Source: Forficula auricularia
Lineage: Eukaryota > Arthropoda > Insecta > Dermaptera > Forficulidae
DNA: 64,000 bases
Assembly: GCA_024734495.1 (NCBI GenBank)
Contig: JALMQS010000070.1
Location: 12,037,294-12,101,293, forward strand
Direction: 5' to 3'
Each line of letters begins with the position of its first letter. Positions within the stretch are counted from its first letter, which is position 1. Of this stretch, positions 21,556-33,206 are shown one piece after another. The notes under the pieces were generated by a model. The model searched no databases, was not told the origin of the DNA, and saw only the letters and a program-made list of their open reading frames with translations. The position numbers and the translations under genes were made by a program.

Positions 21556-22690
21556 ATTAATGTCACTAAAATGTCTATTTTTCGTCTGTCAGAGCTGTGT
21601 AGTTCCTAAGCTAAAAATATAAAAGAATACTATACGAGTACAAGCTTGAAATTTAGGAGTTATACGGATTCATTTAAATCCATTGATTATTTTGAGGCGA
21701 GTTGTATTTTATAAAGGGTAAATAATTTTTTTTTAACATAGTGTGAGGTTTTCTTGTAAAGTTCTATGTAAATATAGATTTAACCGGAATTAGGACTAAA
21801 TTAGGATTACATTTTTTTAGATTTATTTCGAATTAATTTGAAATTACCGTTTTAAGGTGATTTTTGTAGCTGAGGGCGTTTAGAAACGGCTTAATAATAT
21901 ATAGAACGAATATAAATGTGTATACTTGTATTTATATAATTTATTTGTTAGAGGTTTTAGTTTCGAAGATTTGACCTTCGTCATCAGTCTTTTTAATTAA
22001 AAATATTCTATTTGATATTTCTCATGAGTTCAAATACCTGATAAATAATGTATGTAAATTCATTTTGTTATAGTATTTCATTGACAAGGTGAGGGAATTA
22101 TTTGGGCTTACTTGATTTAGGGTCCTAATAAGGATCTTTTGAGTAAGATGCTGGAGATGTCCACCTAAATTCCTCTTCCAGCCTAACTAGAATTATGTCA
22201 TTATTTATTCCAGTCAATGGTTGAGATGTTCAATGACATTTGCATTTCTTTCTTTGAAAGGACCCCTTGAAGACAATTTGAAATCCAATTTATTATACTG
22301 AGAGCTGATACAGTTGCCATTACCCCAAAATAGAAACTCCTTCTTCCAAGAGTTTTCCAGAATTGCTATTGTTTTAGCTTTGCTATATGATTTAATTATT
22401 ATTATTTTGTTCAATCTCTAGAGAACTAAGTTATCCTAGAATCTGTATAAGGCTTTTCAGTTTGCTCTTAAGGTGATGACATCTCAACAAATTTTTATGA
22501 CAAGTACCTACTAAATGTGGGCTTTTCAGGAAGCTTTGTTAAAAACTAAACGATTTGTTGCTTAAGAACTGGAAAACAACTTGATGTAATAATGACAGGC
22601 TAAATTGTCCCTTGTACTTATCCGAGGTCAAAAATAAAAAAAATTTGAATTATTTAAAAGCAATTTGAATTTTTTAATGCACATTTTTAT
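21556..22690. other. No firm gene; diverged hairpin arm and a weak minus-strand open frame
   Basis: 21940-22000 is another copy of the H1-type arm; its minus strand reads CTGATGAC-GAAG..CTTC-GAAACT. A 66-codon minus frame at 22214-22414 (ILENSWKKEFLFWGNGNC...) has coding-like composition but no recognised family. Confidence 0.4.
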
Positions 22691-22984
22691 CCTACATGCA
22701 GTGCCGGATTAAACAAGAAGGTGACCCTTAGGCAGTCAAAATCTCGGGACCGTGTCACCTAATAATTTTACGAATATGATTTTATTACACACCAGTTTTA
22801 GGAATGTAATCTTATTGCACAAAAAAAACAACAAATTATGAACAAATTAATATAAAAATAAATAAATGAGTATTATTAAAAGTAAAGTACAATATATATT
22901 ACTTCTTACTTATATACCCATGTTTACCCAAAACTCTTACTTTAAATATTATTTACAATAAAAAAAATAAATAAAAAATGACTA

Positions 22985-23430
22985 AATATTTGGTTTTCTC
23001 AATTTTTTGGCCGTGAGAACATCTTGGAATTCTATGTTCTGCAAGATGTCGTATTCAATGGCCATAATAGCAAGTGAATTCAGTCTTTCTTGTGTCGATT
23101 GAAGATCGATGCCAGTTTTTTAGCACTCTTAACTTTGAAAAGCTTCATTCACCAGTAGCGTTTGTTATCATGAGATACCTATATATTTTTAATGCTGTCA
23201 TAACATTGGGAAACGTTGTACCAAGTTTTCGGAAATAAGTTTGTATGATCGCGATGCTGGTACGGTTTCTTCATTTTTAAGATCTTCTTTTTGTAATATG
23301 AAGTACATAAAATGAACCATTTCATCTGCGAATTCGAATTCGATGTCCTCAGGCTAATGTTCTCTAAATCTTTGGGCAGTCAATGAGGAACCCAAATAGA
23401 AAAAATATTTTACTATATGCTTCCAAACGA
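22985..23430 (-). pseudogene. hAT transposase C-terminal relic
   Basis: Minus-strand translation gives DIEFEFADEMVHFMYFILQK (from about 23345 downward). It then gives a GERSFSKL-like box in which the Arg codon is TGA, and then GIDLQSTQERLNSLAIMAIE one frame over (about 23105-23040). The last two are the hAT C-terminal dimerisation region. At least one stop and one frameshift break it. The catalytic region and zinc finger are not recognisable. Confidence 0.75.
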
Positions 23431-23723
23431 CGGGAAAGTTATCCTCATAAATTTTCTAATATAGCTAGATAAGTTTCAATTTTGAAAACTGGGCTCTCTA
23501 GCGGACTAAGGTTACCACTCATTCATCGCATTTAGAGAATAGTACAGATGTTAATTTTTTTCAAATGAATCCTTGCTTATTTTTACTATTTTTTTAAAAT
23601 AAAATTTATGGTTCTATTTGTGCTGTTTATGGCTATTTCAATTACAGATTGAAAAATTTATCTTTTTTTAAATTTCCAAAAAGGATTTCTTTGTACATAA
23701 TCTACTCTTATTAAACGAGCAAA

Positions 23724-24530
23724 AATTGTATATTTATTTATTTGTATATATATTTGTTTATATATTTGTATCTTGGTTATATTTTGAAAACGACTCTACC
23801 AATTTTGATGAAATTCACGGGTTAGGGGTTTTTGGGGTGACAATTCGATCTGTCACGGTCTCATCTTCGACAAAATTGTTTTTGGTGGGTTTTTTCGTAA
23901 TCAAATTAATTATTCTCAGGTAGACAAATCCCATTCTTAGGGTTTAAAAAAAGGTTACTCTTTTCCTTTTATACCCAGGCAGACAATGGGTTGTTTGATT
24001 CATTGTTCTAAAAGGCCTTGAAGAAATATTGTGATTGTGGATTTTAACATATTTTGTTCTCCCTAAACGTTAGAAATATTAATACACGTTTTATAATTGT
24101 TTTTATAAAGAACTTTATTTATTTAATAGAATAAAAATAATCAAGAATTTATTTAAAAATATATTTCGCATAAGCAGGTCTCAATTTTCTGAAAAAACAA
24201 CACATTTTGATAGGTTTTATTTATTAACAATTGGATGAATAAAAATGAATCATATGGTTGAATCAAAACAGGTGCAGAATGTGGGGCGCAGTGGTTGGGA
24301 ATCCGGGGGTAGGGAGAGGTTTCGGGGGTGGTGTCGAGCGGGGTGGAGGTGGGGGGGCTACATTGGGCGACTATTATATATTTTTGTATTTTTTTTAATT
24401 TGAAAGCGGCTCTCAAATAAAAATCGACCTTTTTATCAGAATTTTAAATTAAAAATAATATTAAAATAAAGCTTTTAACTGAAGGAAGAAGTTACCGAGC
24501 ATCGCTCGGTGCCTCCAGGTACTATATATT
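23724..24530 (+). mobile_element. Helentron-like non-autonomous element (tentative)
   Basis: The left side has TTTGTATATATATTTG followed by ACTCTACCAATTTTGATGAA, which resembles the start of insect Helentrons. The right side ends with the stem-loop CCGAGCATCGCTCGG and then CCAGGTACTATATA. No Rep or helicase is present. Ends are approximate. It lies inside the hAT element. A GC-rich patch at 24275-24365 is part of it. Confidence 0.45.
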
Positions 24531-24645
24531 ATATATGTGTATATTATATGTATTATATACAGTTTAATCTAATGTTTCGGGGCCCCTAAAAGGCATGGGG
24601 CCCATAGGCAATTGCCTACTCCGCCTAATGGCTAATCCTGCACTG

Positions 24646-25106
24646 CCTACTCATGAAACTATTGAATTAAATGGTTTAATTGATTTGTATAAAGAATTGC
24701 TGTTTCTCGATCTTTTTAAAAGAATGATAAATGCCATTGGAAACTTCCAGCCCTAAGAGAATGATATTCAGAAACAGATATTTTTTGTTTCAAGTAGGCA
24801 TTGTATGCTATTCAAGAAAATTAATTAAATATAAATTTAATTAATTACTCTTAGAAACTCAATGTTTTGCGTCTCGGTTCTTATTTCTTGAGCTTTATCA
24901 AGTGTTTTTAGCTTACGAATGTCTTTGCCTTCGAGATATTTCTTTGTGTGTATCATTATCAGAAATCAGAAATAGTCTTGCTTATTTAATTCCCTCGACA
25001 TCACTTGATTACAAAAGTAACAATGAGCTCAAATATCATGAATTCTAAAGCAATATCACTCGCTATGTTAGCCTATATTTTTTTCTCACGGGCTCTTTGG
25101 TATCTC
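24646..25106. other. No gene seen
   Basis: AT-rich spacer before the poly-T of the next LINE. Confidence 0.4.
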
Positions 25107-26283
25107 TTTTTTTTTTTTTTTTTTTAATGCAATCGAATGCAAGAAGGGGTGCACCAGTAAAGATGCAGCCCCTATGGATCTCGAAAGACCCTTGCATTAC
25201 CGAAGAGAAGAGAAAGTTGATTAAGTGAGAGGGGTGTAGACGTAGGTGTCTATGCACTCCGGTTTTGAAGGTTTGAAGATTATAGGTGCTGGGAAAGATA
25301 GAGGCTGGGAGAGAGTTCCAGTTCCTTGAAGTCATGGGGATATATGTATTGGCGAATGAAGTGGTCCGGCACTTTTCTAGTTTGACCGCGAGAGAGTGTT
25401 AGGAGTCGGCAAAACGCGTGCTACGTGCAAAGCATGCTTTGGGGGAATTATTGATTTTATCTCATCAGAGCACCTGCCGTGATAGTATCTATAGAAAAGG
25501 GAAAGGGCAGAGACATCTCTTCGATGAGCCAGCGAGTCGAGGGAGTCGGTGAGGGTAGAATCGTCAATTAGCCTGACGGCTCGTTTCTGAATTGCATCCA
25601 GGGTAGCAAGAGAGTATTTTGAGGCTCCTCTCCATAGATGAGAGCCGTATTCGAGACAGGGGCGAATTTGGGCCTTGTAGATGGTGAGAAGTTGTGGGGG
25701 TTTGTAAAATCGCTTGGACCTGAATAAGAAGCCAATCTTCCTTGCTGCAGATTTCGCCACAGAGGAGATGTGTTCATTCCAAGACAGGTCAGATGCGACA
25801 GAGACGCCCAGCATGGATAGGCTGTCACACATTTTTAGGGTATTCGAATCGAAGAGAATATCAGGGAAATCTTTATTTTCGCGCCTAGAAATTAGACAAC
25901 ATTGAGTCTTGTTTGAATTGAAGTTAACTAAATTTTGTGAGCCCCATTTATTCAGTTTGTCTAGGTCGAGAGTAATTGAGGAGGTAACATTGATTCGATT
26001 GTTCGGGAGTGAGGGTTTACCGTGTAGAGTGCTATCGTCGGCGTAACAATGAGTGGGGTTTGCCGTTTGATCGAAAAGGTCGTTTATATACATTAGGAAA
26101 AGTGTGGAGGAGATTACGGAGCCTTGGGGAACACCAGAGTTTGTGGAGAACGATTCAGATGATGTTCCATCCACCACAACTTTTATACTTCGGTTTGTCA
26201 GAAAGCTTTCTATCCATTTGCGAAGAGTTGGTGTGAATCCGAAGGCTGGCAGTTTGGCAAGAAGATTTTTCTCATTGTAGAGG
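25107..26283 (-). mobile_element. CR1/Jockey-group LINE 3' fragment, copy A
   Basis: A minus-strand copy, 5'-truncated inside the RT. Its poly(A) tail appears as T at 25107-25125, preceded (plus strand) by the conserved 3' end GCAATCGAATGC. Copies: 28403-29065 (diverged, minus) and 61028-61938 (near-identical, plus). It is dead because of a frameshift near 25442, where a run of six C has become five, and an in-frame stop just after. Confidence 0.85.
25377..26177 (-). pseudogene. LINE reverse transcriptase fragment, copy A
   Basis: The frame is open from about 26283 (NEKNLLAKLPAFGFTPTLRK) through GVPQGSVISSTLFLMYINDL and the catalytic HCYADDSTL. It continues into the thumb (LGVSVASDLSWNEHISSV, PCLEYGSHLW) and AVRLIDDSTLTDSLDSLAHR. 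After IIPPK the frame shifts, so the true tail (MTSRNWNSLPASIFPSTYN) appears in another frame at 25335-25063. The endonuclease and RT fingers are absent. Confidence 0.85.
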
Positions 26284-27388
26284 TAGAAGAAATATATTTA
26301 AATTTATTCTCATTAAAATGACGATGTGGGGAGAGTGGACATTGACATTATTTTTGTACCTGTAGGCAATGAGAAAGAACTTATAGTATATCCAACTTAT
26401 TTTGCATTTTTTCCTTGAAAATTTGAAAATATAACTTTATCGCACCCCAACAATAATAATATAGTTTTGTGGCTCAACTTTCTATAGACCAATTTCTAAT
26501 AATGGTCATGAATTAAAAAATATTTTTCAATTTTTTATGATTTTTCCCATTCAAGTGGGACAATCAAGGGGAGGAATTGACATTATAGAATTTTTATTTG
26601 GTAATATAGGCAGTGACTGGCTTAAAAATATAGAAGGTTACAATTCACTAAAAGTAAAACTACACTAAAACGTTTTTTTAAATAAATATTTTTATATGAC
26701 TTGTTATCGCAGGGACGGAAATGACACTTTTGAACGACATAATTAATCACTTGACTTTATGAAGTCATTTTTCTGTGTTATCATATGAATAAAATTAGCA
26801 CCACTGGTAGCCATTAACAAACCAACTCACCAACTGATAATAGTTTCTTTCTTGACCATTGTAGTGGTGGCGTGAGTCAAGTTAAATACTAAAACAATGT
26901 TGGGGACGGAATTGTACGAAAACAATGTTGGGAACGGAATTGATAATTGAGACTTCAAACCATCTATTTGCACCCTTTTCAGAAAAAATATTCATTTTAA
27001 TAGCCCCTTAAAACTATGAAACCATTTTATTTCATTTCGAGAACCAATATACTTTTTAAAACAAAAAATGTTTTTTATAGAAATATTTCAAATAACGGAT
27101 AATAATTTTAAAATTTTCAAGATCCTTTTGAAATTTTGAAGTCGACATTATATATTTATGAAAATAGACTAAATGTTTGAAATTTTAGGGATGCGCCGCA
27201 TCCAAAACATCCATGGAACGCACGCCACTGCTACATATATAATCTAATATTGATTTGCTTTTTTTCTTTTAGTTAACAAGTAAGAAAATGTTTTCACTCT
27301 TTCCTCAATTTCAATCATGTATTCTATTTTTTACATTAAATGCCGCCTCATCTTAACACTAAAACGTACTTATATAGATTAACTTTGT
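26284..27388. other. No gene seen; one possible hAT end
   Basis: 27212-27228 reads GAACGCACGCCACTG, which looks like a hAT end, but no partner end or target duplication was found. ACAATGTTGGGGACGGAATTG is imperfectly repeated at about 26896 and 26922. Otherwise AT-rich. Confidence 0.35.
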
Positions 27389-27401
27389 AAAAACAAGAGT
27401 A

Positions 27402-27489
27402 GAATGAGTGATGAATTAGCTTAAATACAATGTATACATTAATTCATGTAAAATAATTGGTTCAATAAAATTTAAAAAAAAAAAAAAAA
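27402..27489 (+). mobile_element. 88-bp 5'-truncated poly(A) retroposon
   Basis: It lies between direct repeats AAAAACAAGAGTA (27389-27401 and 27490-27502). The insert ends with AATAAAATTT and a run of about 17 A. It is the 3' end of a reverse-transcribed RNA; the source is not recognised. Confidence 0.75.
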
Positions 27490-27502
27490 AAAAACAAGAG
27501 TA

Positions 27503-27859
27503 ATTTTAACAAAATTTTGCAATTATTTTTATAGTGCACCATCTAAATTATGAATAGCTTATAGTCAATTTTTCAACATTATTATTTATATATGAATTAG
27601 TACAAGAAAAATATAGTTTAATTTGTAGATCTGTAAGTTACTTCTAATATAACTGGATGGTTAGGCCGATTAAATACAATTTAATTTTTGGCATTATTTA
27701 TTATGATTTAATATCTTTTAATAAAGGAGAGATTAACTTAGATAATTTGATAACTATTTTGTATTATATTATTAAGATTATTATTAAGGATATTAATGAT
27801 AGGTCATTTGATCAAATTGACTGCTCTGAGTTGGCTTAATTCGTCCCGGGCGACTCTAA
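27503..27859. other. No gene seen
   Basis: A 60-codon frame at 27657-27839 is made of Ile/Asn/Tyr-rich codons, as expected in random AT-rich DNA. Confidence 0.4.
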
Positions 27860-28170
27860 ACGAGAAGAGCTTCCAAGATAGAGCTCAAGAAGTGTCCCTC
27901 AGGGACCCTGCTAGACAAATGTCCTCCTATTCCATTTCATGAAAATCTTAAAAGCGATGAGAGATCAATGGAGAATGGATGCTTGCTCTGGTTCTGTTAG
28001 AAAGAGAATTGCGTGTAATGCTGACTTGTAATCCAAGTAATGAATCAAACATAAATAACTGAGCATTTTTAAGAGAATGATACAAGATAGTAAGTAGGAA
28101 GTGGGAAAATGTTCAAGGAGTAATTGGACCTAAGCTCGAAATCACGAGAGATTGTCTTCTACTAAATCCG
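27860..28170 (+). pseudogene. Degenerate LINE reverse transcriptase remnant (weak)
   Basis: One frame reads SRSVPQGPC, stop, TNVLLFHFMKILKAMRDQW, which resembles RT block VPQG. It is followed by RKRIACNADL, reminiscent of the ADD box with the second Asp lost. Stops and shifts are numerous. The call rests on these two patches only. Confidence 0.35.
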
Positions 28171-28402
28171 AGATGTTATGAATAATTTTATTACATGTCA
28201 GAAGGGTTGTCTGAATGTCAAAAAGCAATCTAGGCCACGCATCGCCTGTAAGTTGAACTCATCTGACATTATATTTAATATATATAAGGATTTGTGAGAG
28301 TTTACTTGCCGAGATTAAGCGGATGTTGGGCTTTTATAACAAAGAAGAATAAATTTCTATCTTTGTGCATAATATTTTTTAATGGCCGACTACTATAGTT
28401 GT

Positions 28403-29065
28403 TTTGTTTTTTTATAATGATACTGATACAAGAAGAAGTTGCACCAAGAAGGTACAACCTCTGTAGTCCGTGGTGGACCCTTGAAACGTGAAGATAAGGG
28501 GAGATTTAGGGATTGGGTAGCAGTCGAATGTATCTGTGGATGTTGGTCTTGAAAGATTGAAGGTTATAAGTTGCTGGAAAGACGGTCGGGGGAAGAGAGT
28601 TCCAGTCTCTAGATGTCATAGGGATAAATGAATTGGCGAATGCGTTTGTTCGATTAGTATCCAGTTTAAGCGCGTAGGGGTGTTGAATTTTAGAAAATCG
28701 TGTATTTCGCGCAAATGAAGCCCTTGGTGGGATTATCGATTTTATTTCGTCAGAACAAAAGCCATGGTAATATCTATAAAAAAGGGAAAGGGCGGAGACA
28801 GATGGGCTAGGGAGTCGAGAGTGTCAGTTAATGTAGGATCGCCTATCAGTCTGATAGCTCGCCTCTGAATTGCATCTAAGGTATCAAGAGAATACTTGGA
28901 GGCCCCTCTCCACAAATGCGAGCAATATTCAAGACAGGGGCGAATTTGAGCCTTGTATAATATAAGGAGTTGGAGTGGGGGGGGGGGGGGGGGAGAAATC
29001 GTTTGGTTCGGAAAAGAAAGCCAAGCTTACATGATGCAGCTTTTGCTACTGAGATAATATGGAAA
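28403..29065 (-). mobile_element. CR1/Jockey-group LINE fragment, copy B (diverged)
   Basis: It is about 75-80% similar by eye to the 25107-26283 copy: GGCGAATTTGAGCCTTGTA, CTCGCCTCTGAATTGCATC and the same order of patches. No reading frame is intact. A pure G run of 16 (28977-28992) interrupts it. Open frames reported across its right edge (28876-29325 minus, 28970-29332 plus) join the LINE to the neighbouring hAT and are not genes. Confidence 0.75.
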
Positions 29066-29092
29066 TGGTTAATAGGTTTCAGTCTGCTAAGA

Positions 29093-29858
29093 CAGTGCTC
29101 CGCAATGTATGTGCCCCGGCACACTGGTGTACCAAGGTCATTGGTGTGCCGAGGGAAAAATGTCAAGTTTTGTGAAGATAATGCACCTACACATAGCAGA
29201 GAGTTATGCGAGCAGAAAGAGATTAGAGCAGCATTAACAACGATTGCTCCAAATTTTGATCGCTGTAACCCCCAGAAGGCTAGAAATGCAAAAACTAACC
29301 ACCCAAAATGGGGGGGGAGGGTCAAAAAATGAAAATCTAGGCCCTTGTACCAAACTTAATTTAGATTTTGCATTTCTAGCCTTCTGGGAGTCCACAGGTG
29401 GTTAAGTTTGGTCCAAAGGGCTAGAATTTTCTTATTTGACCCTCCCCCATTTTGAGTGGTTATTTTCAAATTTTTTGGAACAAAAATGTCAAAAATTACA
29501 TCCTCTACAATTTTGCTTCTAATGGAATTTGCCTTAGAGTAAACAGTTTAGGAGTTATAATCAATGATGTGATTTTACGGTATTTTTTGACACCTTCAGG
29601 AGTCGATTACCTCTAAAAGCAACTCGATTTGGCGAGTAAGAATGACTGTCGGGGTGCGTGCTGATCACATTACAGTATGGGATATGTTATTTGGGTTCTG
29701 AAATCAGCTTCAAAAATGGTTAGTAGCTCTCGGTCTATTATATTATTATTTTAATAATAAATAAATATTAAATAAACATTGTTTTTTTCTTTGGTGTACC
29801 ACTAAAATTTCTTGATTTGGTAGGTGTACCTTGAACAGAAAAAGTTTGCGGAACACTG
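29093..29858 (+). mobile_element. hAT element relic with exact 8-bp duplication
   Basis: It starts CAGTGCTCCGCAA and ends TTTGCGGAACACTG, with an exact TGCTAAGA duplication at 29085-29092 and 29859-29866. A plus-strand patch EQKEIRAALTTIAPNFDRC near 29207-29264 resembles the end of a hAT transposase. It is then interrupted by the 'CTAGCCTTCTGG' repeat (29265-29470). It sits inside element F. Confidence 0.85.
29265..29470. repeat. Inverted pair of the 'CTAGCCTTCTGG' unit
   Basis: CCCCCAGAAGGCTAGAAATG at 29270 is mirrored by GCATTTCTAGCCTTCTGGGA at about 29371. The right half continues with TTTGGTCCAAAGGGCTAGAA and CCCTCCCCCATTTTGAG. Same unit as in the MITEs at 33.2 and 43.8 kb. Confidence 0.7.
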
Positions 29859-30025
29859 TGCTAAGAGACCATTGTAAAGGCCTGAAAACAATATAGATAC
29901 AGTGTCAAATATTATAAAATTACATTGATTAAATCTCATATACAATGTTAAATATTTAAAACATTATTACCTCAATTCCAATTATTTATTTTTTGGGAAC
30001 GATATATTTAATGCTGAATATTTCA

Positions 30026-30103
30026 GAAACATTTAAACATTTTCTTTACTTTATTTAACATGTTTCACCACGAACCCACACCATCATTCTCCTTTAACAA
30101 AAA
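30026..30103 (+). mobile_element. 78-bp mini-retroposon with the shared tip
   Basis: An exact 11-bp duplication TGAATATTTCA lies at 30015-30025 and 30104-30114. The insert is almost only the tip: ATGTTTCACCACGAACCCAC, then ACCATCATTCTCCTTTAAC. There is no hairpin, as expected for a 5'-truncated copy. Confidence 0.8.
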
Positions 30104-30114
30104 TGAATATTTCA

Positions 30115-31149
30115 CTCAAATATTTAATCTTCGTTTGTAATTGAATAGTCATTCTATTGCCCTTTGAGTCTTGAAAAAATTCAAATTCGAAACACTCACC
30201 AAATTTTAAATATATGCTATATGATTTAGTTGGAGAGTCGGATGTCCCAGAACGTTAAGCCATTGCTTCAGCATCGTTATCATTTGATGACGATGTTCAA
30301 GCGGGACCCCAGGTTCTGGCCTTGCCCGCGTAAAAAAATCGACCGGCTTAAACTCGGCTCTCTCACTAAAACTATACTAACATGTGACATAACCATGTGT
30401 TTAAATTTAGAATCATTTTGCAGTAGGATGGGTCGAAAAAACTGATTTTTTTTTCTTAAACACTTAGGTGCGGAAAGTTGCCTATTGTAATAAGAAGAAA
30501 AATGGCATAAAAAAAAATTAAAATTGCGCATCGAACTTTAAACTTATGAAAAATTGCAAAAATCACGATATTTTTGTAATTTTTTTCTATTAGTTAAAAT
30601 TTTTAAAATAAACACACTAGTATTTTATGCTTATTTTATTGTATAAATAACCTGAATAAATTAAATTCTGATCAATTTACTTTTTTACGTTCACGCAACA
30701 TCATAGAAAATTTCTTATTTTATCTTCGGTAATACTAGAATCTCCTCCTCTCCTTAGCCCCTCCCCGCCCCTACGTCCCTGATTTTAGTGTAGTTATACC
30801 AAATTTACATTAGCCTTTAATTAGAGCAATTCAGCACCGCCTGCGTAGTCGTAGAGTATGCATTCGATACAATCGTCTATATATTTGGTTGCATCATCGC
30901 CAGGCGCTTGATATTCAATCTTTTTAGTCTTAGATCATTAAAAACTCTTATTAAAATTCTGAAGACTGAAACTCTTTCATAGTTTAGCTCTCTTCTTAGT
31001 CTTACAATATTCAGCTCTATAACACCCTCCAAAGATGCATATTTTAACCATAGAAAAATTTCGCCTAAAACCAATTAGATTTTTTATCAAAAATGTGCAA
31101 TCTAGTAATTTTAGTCAAGTACGAGTCAATGGCATACCGGGTGTTCCGT
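30115..31149. other. No gene seen
   Basis: A moderately GC-rich patch at 30225-30370 (CAGCATCGTTATCATTTGATGACGATG forms a small hairpin in part) and a C-rich patch at 30740-30780. The open frames here (30230-30531 both strands, 30877-31074 minus) overlap and show no domain. Confidence 0.4.
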
Positions 31150-31780
31150 ATTTATTCTCATTTAACTCCCAAAATTCTTCTTTTTCTTAATCTTCTCAAT
31201 ACCCCTGTGCCTGTTTCTCCAAATGAAGGACGTTCTTCCATTCGAATTTTAGTCAGGGTGTACATTTAGGCCCGCTTTCCATCTTTTTTTTGTTCTTCCT
31301 CTGCGTCTTACACCATAGGGACGACATTCTTTTCCTACTTTTTCCAATCGGTCCTATCCCATACAATCTACATGGGCTGCCTATTCTCTTTTTCTATACC
31401 GACCCAGTCGACTATATCAGATATGCCGCTTATCTCCCTTAAACTGGTCTCTATCTCTTAGTCTTTTCCCCTGTATGGATCTAATGATCCTCATCTCGGT
31501 TGTTCTGAGAAGTTATTGGGTGGAAATTGTATCTGCCCTTGTCTCTGCACCATATGTCAACACTGGGCGCACGCTGGTCTTATAAAGGCGAACTTTGCTC
31601 TCCGCTGACATATATCTGTTTCGGCATATTAAATTGTTGAAACAGCCGGATATTCTGGCTCCTTTAGTCACTTGAGTTTTGACTTCTCTCAAATTCCTAT
31701 TGCTCGATATTTCTACTCCTAAATAGTTGAATTTGGAGACTTGTTCTAATATGGTATCTCCTAGTTTTATAATTAAAATA
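31150..31780 (-). mobile_element. LINE family X fragment, copy 2
   Basis: Minus-strand copy of the element at 170-1095. It holds the thumb (KFNYLGVEISS, MSAESKV, YKTSV, ETRADTIS, LLRTTEM) and the basic tail, and ends in the same AGAAG-rich 3' sequence near 31175. The 5' end is at about 31775. Frameshifts and stops show it is inactive. Confidence 0.8.
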
Positions 31781-33206
31781 ATTGAAATGTCAAATTCATT
31801 CTTATTTGTTGTTGATAAGGAGAAAATGAACGAATTCGTGGATTTTTTTTATAATTTTAATTTAAGATGTTTCTAAATGCCCACAGATACAAAATCCTAT
31901 CTATGTAATTTTATCGAAACTTTTTTTATACAACTCAACCACCAAATCATCAAATCGACAACACTTTAAACAATTTTCGGTCTGTAATTTGTAAGAGGTA
32001 TGGTATTTTTTTTTTTTTTATTTCATAAACTGTCTGGTTTCCAATTTTTCTCTTATAGAACTTTTAATAGGTTCGGTTAAAGATTTCGGTCCGATTAGAT
32101 AAAAAAAATTCGTTCCCAAACAAGCCCTATAAAGCTCGGCAATGTTCCCATATGACGTCATGGCGGCTATTCTCCATTTTTCCCCAATTTTCTAATTTCA
32201 AAATTTTCGAGTTTATTATAGATAATTTAAAAAAATTATGAAAATTTCATTAAAAAATAAATTGAGATAAAAAATTGCCGTTAATGAATTTTAAATTGCA
32301 TTACTTGAAAGAAAATAAGAAGTAAAAAAAAAGAAAAGAAAAACTAGAGGAGAGGAAATTAGAATTTACTGTGTTAATAACAGAGTGAAAAAAGGGAAGA
32401 TAATCAATGGAAGTGATTCTAAGAAGAAAAAAGACCATCAACGACTGAAGAATATATCATTAACCTAGAAATTTATTGGACTCTAATTGGATTTTCTGGT
32501 AGCTAATCGAAATCACTGATTAGAAAAGGTGATAAAGTTAAAGGCTCACATCTTTATTCTTAAGAAATTGCCAAAAGGATTAGAAATAGAAATGTTTAGC
32601 CATTAAATTAATTGATTTTCTTATCATTTATTTGAAGAGGATTTAACTTGTAAAAAAAATCAAATATAACTTTTCACAAAGATGAATAAAAAAGTTTTAA
32701 TATAAGATGATTAGAAATAATATTAGTTAGAGAAAACGAATTGGGATAAAAAGCAGATTCTTTAAATGGGGATAAAATATTGAGCTCGTTATTTGGTTTC
32801 AAGCTTAAAACAACCATAAAGAAAATTTACAATGTTGGGATTAAAATCAACTTTATAATTAGTTTGGGACAGTGAGACAGACGAAATATGTCTGGTGGAA
32901 AAAAAAGACCCACTTTAACAATGGGAATATATTCATTATTCGGTACGAGAGGCTTAGTAAATAATTTTAATAAAAGAAAAGTAAAAATATTTATTGGGAA
33001 AATTATTATTTGCTGTGAGTTATTTACTAGGTCACTTGTTTCACGTGTATAATAATAATTTCGACCAACTCACTTATCCCAATACATGGAAAAAGAAAAA
33101 TAATAAAGGAGCGTAACTCTTTAAAAATATGTTTTCCTTTGTACAATTAAATTTTATACCTCCAAGAGATATTGACCTGCTAAAAATTTTCTTCCACTTG
33201 TAAATG
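31781..33206. other. No gene seen
   Basis: Long AT-rich stretch with homopolymer tracts (T run at 32009-32020). No recognisable coding or repeat structure. Confidence 0.45.

Larger units (their letters stand above)
22699..24645 (-). mobile_element. hAT transposon, decayed, with a second element inside
   Basis: It starts CAGTGCCGGATTAA and ends TTAGNCATTAGG-type sequence finishing CTAATCCTGCACTG. Flanks CCTACATG (22691-22698) and CCTACTCATG (from 24646) look like an 8-bp target duplication with a 2-base change. A broken transposase C-terminus lies on the minus strand near the left end. A Helentron-like element occupies much of the right half. Confidence 0.8.
28275..30000. repeat. Inverted-repeat element F, copy 2, split by two insertions
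   Basis: 28275-28402 matches the left part of element F (46562-47245): GAGAGTTTACTTG, then TTTATGCGG-like and ATGGC-like patches. The match resumes near 29066-29092 and 29859-30000 (GAGACCATTGTAAAGGCCTG, then ATTACCTCAATTCCAATT). Between them sit a LINE fragment (28403-29065) and a hAT element (29093-29858), about 27 bp apart. Confidence 0.65.

Noticed and set aside
28876..29332. Long open frames of 120-149 codons on both strands
   Set aside because: They join a decayed LINE, a G run, a hAT edge and a repeat unit; the frame crosses element borders.
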